Positions 63,311 to 64,000 of a stretch of DNA of 64,000 nucleotides are shown here, one piece after another. Position 1 is the first letter of the stretch. The number at the start of each line of letters is the position of its first letter. The notes below the pieces were generated by a model, which searched no databases, was not told the origin of the DNA, and worked only from the letters and a program-made list of their open reading frames with translations. This DNA is from Pseudomonas oryzihabitans (GTDB lineage: Bacteria; Pseudomonadota; Gammaproteobacteria; Pseudomonadales; Pseudomonadaceae): NCBI RefSeq assembly GCF_024652905.1, contig NZ_CP102428.1, positions 136,501 through 200,500 of the forward strand. Direction: 5' to 3'. Both the position numbers and the translations under genes were made by a program.

Positions 63311-64000
63311 ATGAATGAATTTAATAAGATGGAAAATGAGGGGCGAGATGATTTCTCGCAGCCTACGAAGGATTTGATCGCTAAACGATCTGGCTACATT
63401 TGCGCATATCCGAACTGCAAGCGAATGACGGTCGCTGGATCAGATGACCGAAAGTCTGGTCTTACCTTGACTGGCGTTGCAGCGCATATCACAGCCGCGT
63501 CTCAAAAAGGACCTAGATATGATCCTGGTATGAGTAAAGACGAGCGCGGCAGCGCGGCAAATGGAATATGGATGTGTCAGATCCATGGGAAACTTATTGA
63601 TGACAACGCTAGCAGGTGTTCAACCGTCGAGCTCCATCGTTGGAAGGCGCAGCACGAAAAGTGGGTATTTGACCGAGTTGAAAGTGGTTTTGAACTCTTA
63701 CATCGAGGAGTATCACAAATAAGCTTCGGGGGGGTAGGGGTATTTTCCGATGGTTTGAAGGTGGCACTGCGTCGAAACAATATTTTGGTGGGTGATAATG
63801 AATCGGGTAAAACGTCATTTTGCGAAATTCTATCCGCATTTTCTGGTGGTGATCACTGGAAGCAGTTCAATCGAAGATTCAGGTTTTCAAAAAGAGCGGC
63901 CGATCACGCCTATATTCAGCTTTCATATCAGGATGACGGTATTGTAAGGAGTGTCAGGATCAGTCCGCAGGTAATTAGCGCTGGTAGGAAAAAAACGGAA
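63311..64000 (+). CDS. HNH nuclease-like domain fused to SMC/RecF-type ATPase (5' part)
   Basis: The frame runs 230 codons to the window edge without a stop. Residues 26-99 hold an HNH-type zinc/nuclease fold: Cys31 and Cys36 (YICAYPNCKR), the AHI of GVAAHITAAS (His59), then Asn84 and GIWMCQIHGKLID with Cys89 and His92. A typical HNH-partner helix, STVELHRWKAQHEKW, follows. Residues 157-171 (NILVGDNESGKTSFC) form a Walker A loop of the ABC/SMC/RecF/OLD type. An N-terminal HNH with a C-terminal ATPase recalls the PtuB + PtuA pair of Septu defence systems in one polypeptide. Base composition differs from that of the neighbours. ATG 63311 lacks a clear ribosome-binding site; Met7 is an alternative. 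Confidence 0.82.
   Translation, partial: MNEFNKMENEGRDDFSQPTKDLIAKRSGYICAYPNCKRMTVAGSDDRKSGLTLTGVAAHITAASQKGPRYDPGMSKDERGSAANGIWMCQIHGKLIDDNASRCSTVELHRWKAQHEKWVFDRVESGFELLHRGVSQISFGGVGVFSDGLKVALRRNNILVGDNESGKTSFCEILSAFSGGDHWKQFNRRFRFSKRAADHAYIQLSYQDDGIVRSVRISPQVISAGRKKTE

Overview
The window is a high-GC gammaproteobacterial chromosome segment, almost certainly Pseudomonas. The order hisS - yfgM - bamB - der at the left, leuA and xseA in the middle and guaB - guaA at the right is the Pseudomonas arrangement. finR/fpr, a Zur-boxed dksA2, several LysR regulators and REP-type palindromes fit the same genus. The species is not decided here; the P. oryzihabitans/psychrotolerans group is only a guess. 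No rRNA or tRNA gene, CRISPR array or insertion-sequence transposase was recognised.

Layout. 0-3.7 kb: 3' end of hisS, outer-membrane assembly genes yfgM and bamB, and the ribosome GTPase der. 4.1-7.75 kb: an aminotransferase/omega-amidase pair, then a cysteine desulfurase divergent from a DecR-like Lrp regulator. 7.95-14.4 kb: aldo/keto reductase, a MASE1-PAS-GGDEF-EAL protein, and leuA with a leucine-rich leader peptide. 14.4-23.3 kb: small exported proteins, a GST, a MscS-family channel, an M23 peptidase, xseA. 23.7-29.7 kb: a complete threonate-type sugar-acid operon (GntR regulator, ltnD, otnK, otnC, GntP permease, otnI). 29.8-35.1 kb: Zur-controlled dksA2, pdxY, and the divergent finR/fpr pair. 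35-47.7 kb: MHYT-GGDEF-EAL protein, ppnN, trmO, two HAD phosphatases, a hybrid histidine kinase, a zinc metallopeptidase and a zinc alcohol dehydrogenase. 47.9-53.5 kb: LysR/PRISE reductase pair, TauE-type permease, alpha/beta hydrolase, 2-hydroxyacid dehydrogenase. 53.6-59.7 kb: a ferric-siderophore uptake operon (TonB receptor, binding protein, two permeases, ATPase). 59.8-63 kb: guaB and guaA.

Two things stand out. First, directly after the guaA terminator the base composition drops abruptly and an open frame begins that fuses an HNH nuclease-type domain to an SMC/RecF-like ATPase (Walker A seen). It runs off the right edge. The 3' end of guaA is a known island integration site, so this looks like the edge of a genomic island carrying a candidate defence protein. 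Second, a dispersed palindromic element (arms GTAGGTTGGG / CCCAACCTAC) sits at gene 3' ends throughout the window. At four loci it is tandemly repeated with a unit that includes a copy of the last 20-57 bases of the neighbouring gene. In some cases the element itself supplies the gene's stop codon.
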